Shown here: positions 63,540 to 64,000 of the stretch, piece after piece
Numbering within the stretch: the stretch's first letter is position 1
Layout: the number at the start of each line of letters is the position of its first letter
Source of the DNA: Thalassotalea_H castellviae
GTDB taxonomy: Bacteria; Pseudomonadota; Gammaproteobacteria; Enterobacterales; Alteromonadaceae
Length of the DNA: 64,000 nt
Assembly (NCBI RefSeq): GCF_031846185.1
Contig: NZ_JAVRIF010000010.1
Span: forward strand, 62,001-126,000
Direction: 5' to 3'
Translations under genes and position numbers: made by a program
Notes under the pieces: model-generated
What the model saw: only the letters and a program-made list of their open reading frames with translations
Database searches by the model: none
Told to the model about the DNA's origin: nothing

Positions 63540-64000
63540 TTAAATTAAATTATCAAAATATCTAGTTAATGCTTCGAGTTGTTCTTGCTCAGACTCTAAG
63601 GCATTAAAAATAGAACGAAACTGTTTTTCTGGGTCAAGCGTTTGCATGTACCAAGAAACGTGCTTACGGGCAAATCTTACACCCATAAAGTCACCATAAA
63701 ACTTGTGTAATCCATTTACATGCTCAATCATGATTGAGCGTATCTCTTCCAATGAGGGTGGATCTAATAGTTGGCCTGTTTCAAAAAAATGATTAATTTC
63801 TCTGAAAATCCATGGACGCCCTTGAGCTCCTCGACCAATCATAATGGCATCAGCCCCTGTGTAATCAAGCACTTGTGATGCTTTTATAGCACTGGTGATA
63901 TCACCATTGGCTACCACAGGAATTGAAACAGCTTTTTTAATTGCTTTAATGGTGTCGTACTCAGCTTCTCCTTTATAAAAGTCGTTGCGAGTACGACCAT
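63540..64000 (-). CDS. dusB: tRNA-dihydrouridine synthase B, C-terminal part (cut by window edge)
   Basis: The reverse frame continues to the window end with GRTRNDFYKGEAEYDTIKAI and then IPVVANGDITS, DYTGADAIMIGRGAQGRPWIF and RFARKHVSWYM, the FMN-binding and tRNA-binding blocks of DusB. About 152 C-terminal residues are visible; the catalytic Cys lies outside. It reduces uridine to dihydrouridine in tRNA. It precedes fis. Confidence 0.96.
   Translation of the reverse strand, partial: GRTRNDFYKGEAEYDTIKAIKKAVSIPVVANGDITSAIKASQVLDYTGADAIMIGRGAQGRPWIFREINHFFETGQLLDPPSLEEIRSIMIEHVNGLHKFYGDFMGVRFARKHVSWYMQTLDPEKQFRSIFNALESEQEQLEALTRYFDNLI

Overview
The window reads as a chromosomal segment of an AT-rich, marine-type gammaproteobacterium of the Alteromonadales, most like Colwelliaceae (Colwellia or Thalassotalea). 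I base this on gene content and order (efp divergent from epmB; groSL-fxsA next to cutA-dsbD; aroQ-accB-accC; dusB-fis and purH-purD; fadBA with topB), the cold-marine style of codon and base use, and many secreted or outer-membrane proteins. The taxon is an inference. There are no rRNA or tRNA genes, no CRISPR array, no phage and no intact insertion sequence that I can see.

Layout. 1-9.3 kb: partial panP, a TrmB-like methyltransferase, a YadGH ABC exporter, a DPP-IV lipoprotein peptidase, the EF-P modification pair efp/epmB and small conserved proteins. 9.4-15.9 kb: an accessory cell-envelope locus. It has a histidine kinase lacking its sensor half, a decayed groEL tail, a Ser/Ala/Asn-rich exported protein, a beta-barrel, an S8 protease, and an ECF sigma/anti-sigma/lipoprotein operon. 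Three look-alike ECF promoters (GGAAT, 16-17 nt, CGTC or CGTTA) precede the sigma gene, the protease and the Ser-rich protein, so these form a candidate self-contained regulon. 16.5-31 kb: a DUF1624 acyltransferase, groES-groEL under a sigma-32 promoter, fxsA, cutA, dsbD, a binding protein/porin/c-di-GMP enzyme operon, aroQ-accBC and two tandem 'oxidoreductase-like' mini-proteins. 31-42.3 kb: a MocR regulator coupled to a Bcr/CflA exporter, a large zinc metalloprotease, fbp, a GbsR-type regulator with cyanide-insensitive-type cydAB behind an FNR-like box, and a Mn-type pyrophosphatase.

42.5-45.6 kb is a second accessory patch. A GNAT acetyltransferase is followed by a phospholipase-A2-like exported protein and a small membrane protein. 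The patch is bracketed by a degenerate repeated segment and by a second copy of the GNAT gene's 3' end, a footprint of duplication or cassette-like exchange. 45.6-64 kb: M14 peptidase, topB behind a LexA-like palindrome, fadBA, an MFS carrier, a DUF3369 response-regulator/EAL protein, a TIGR03899 protein, purD, an exported methyltransferase, purH, fis and partial dusB.

Interspersed palindromic elements of one or two related families sit beside efp, groEL, between groES and groEL, and beside purH. Start codons were moved from the longest open frame wherever a ribosome site, signal peptide or family alignment pointed to an internal start. Family names come from recognising motifs by eye; no database search was run.
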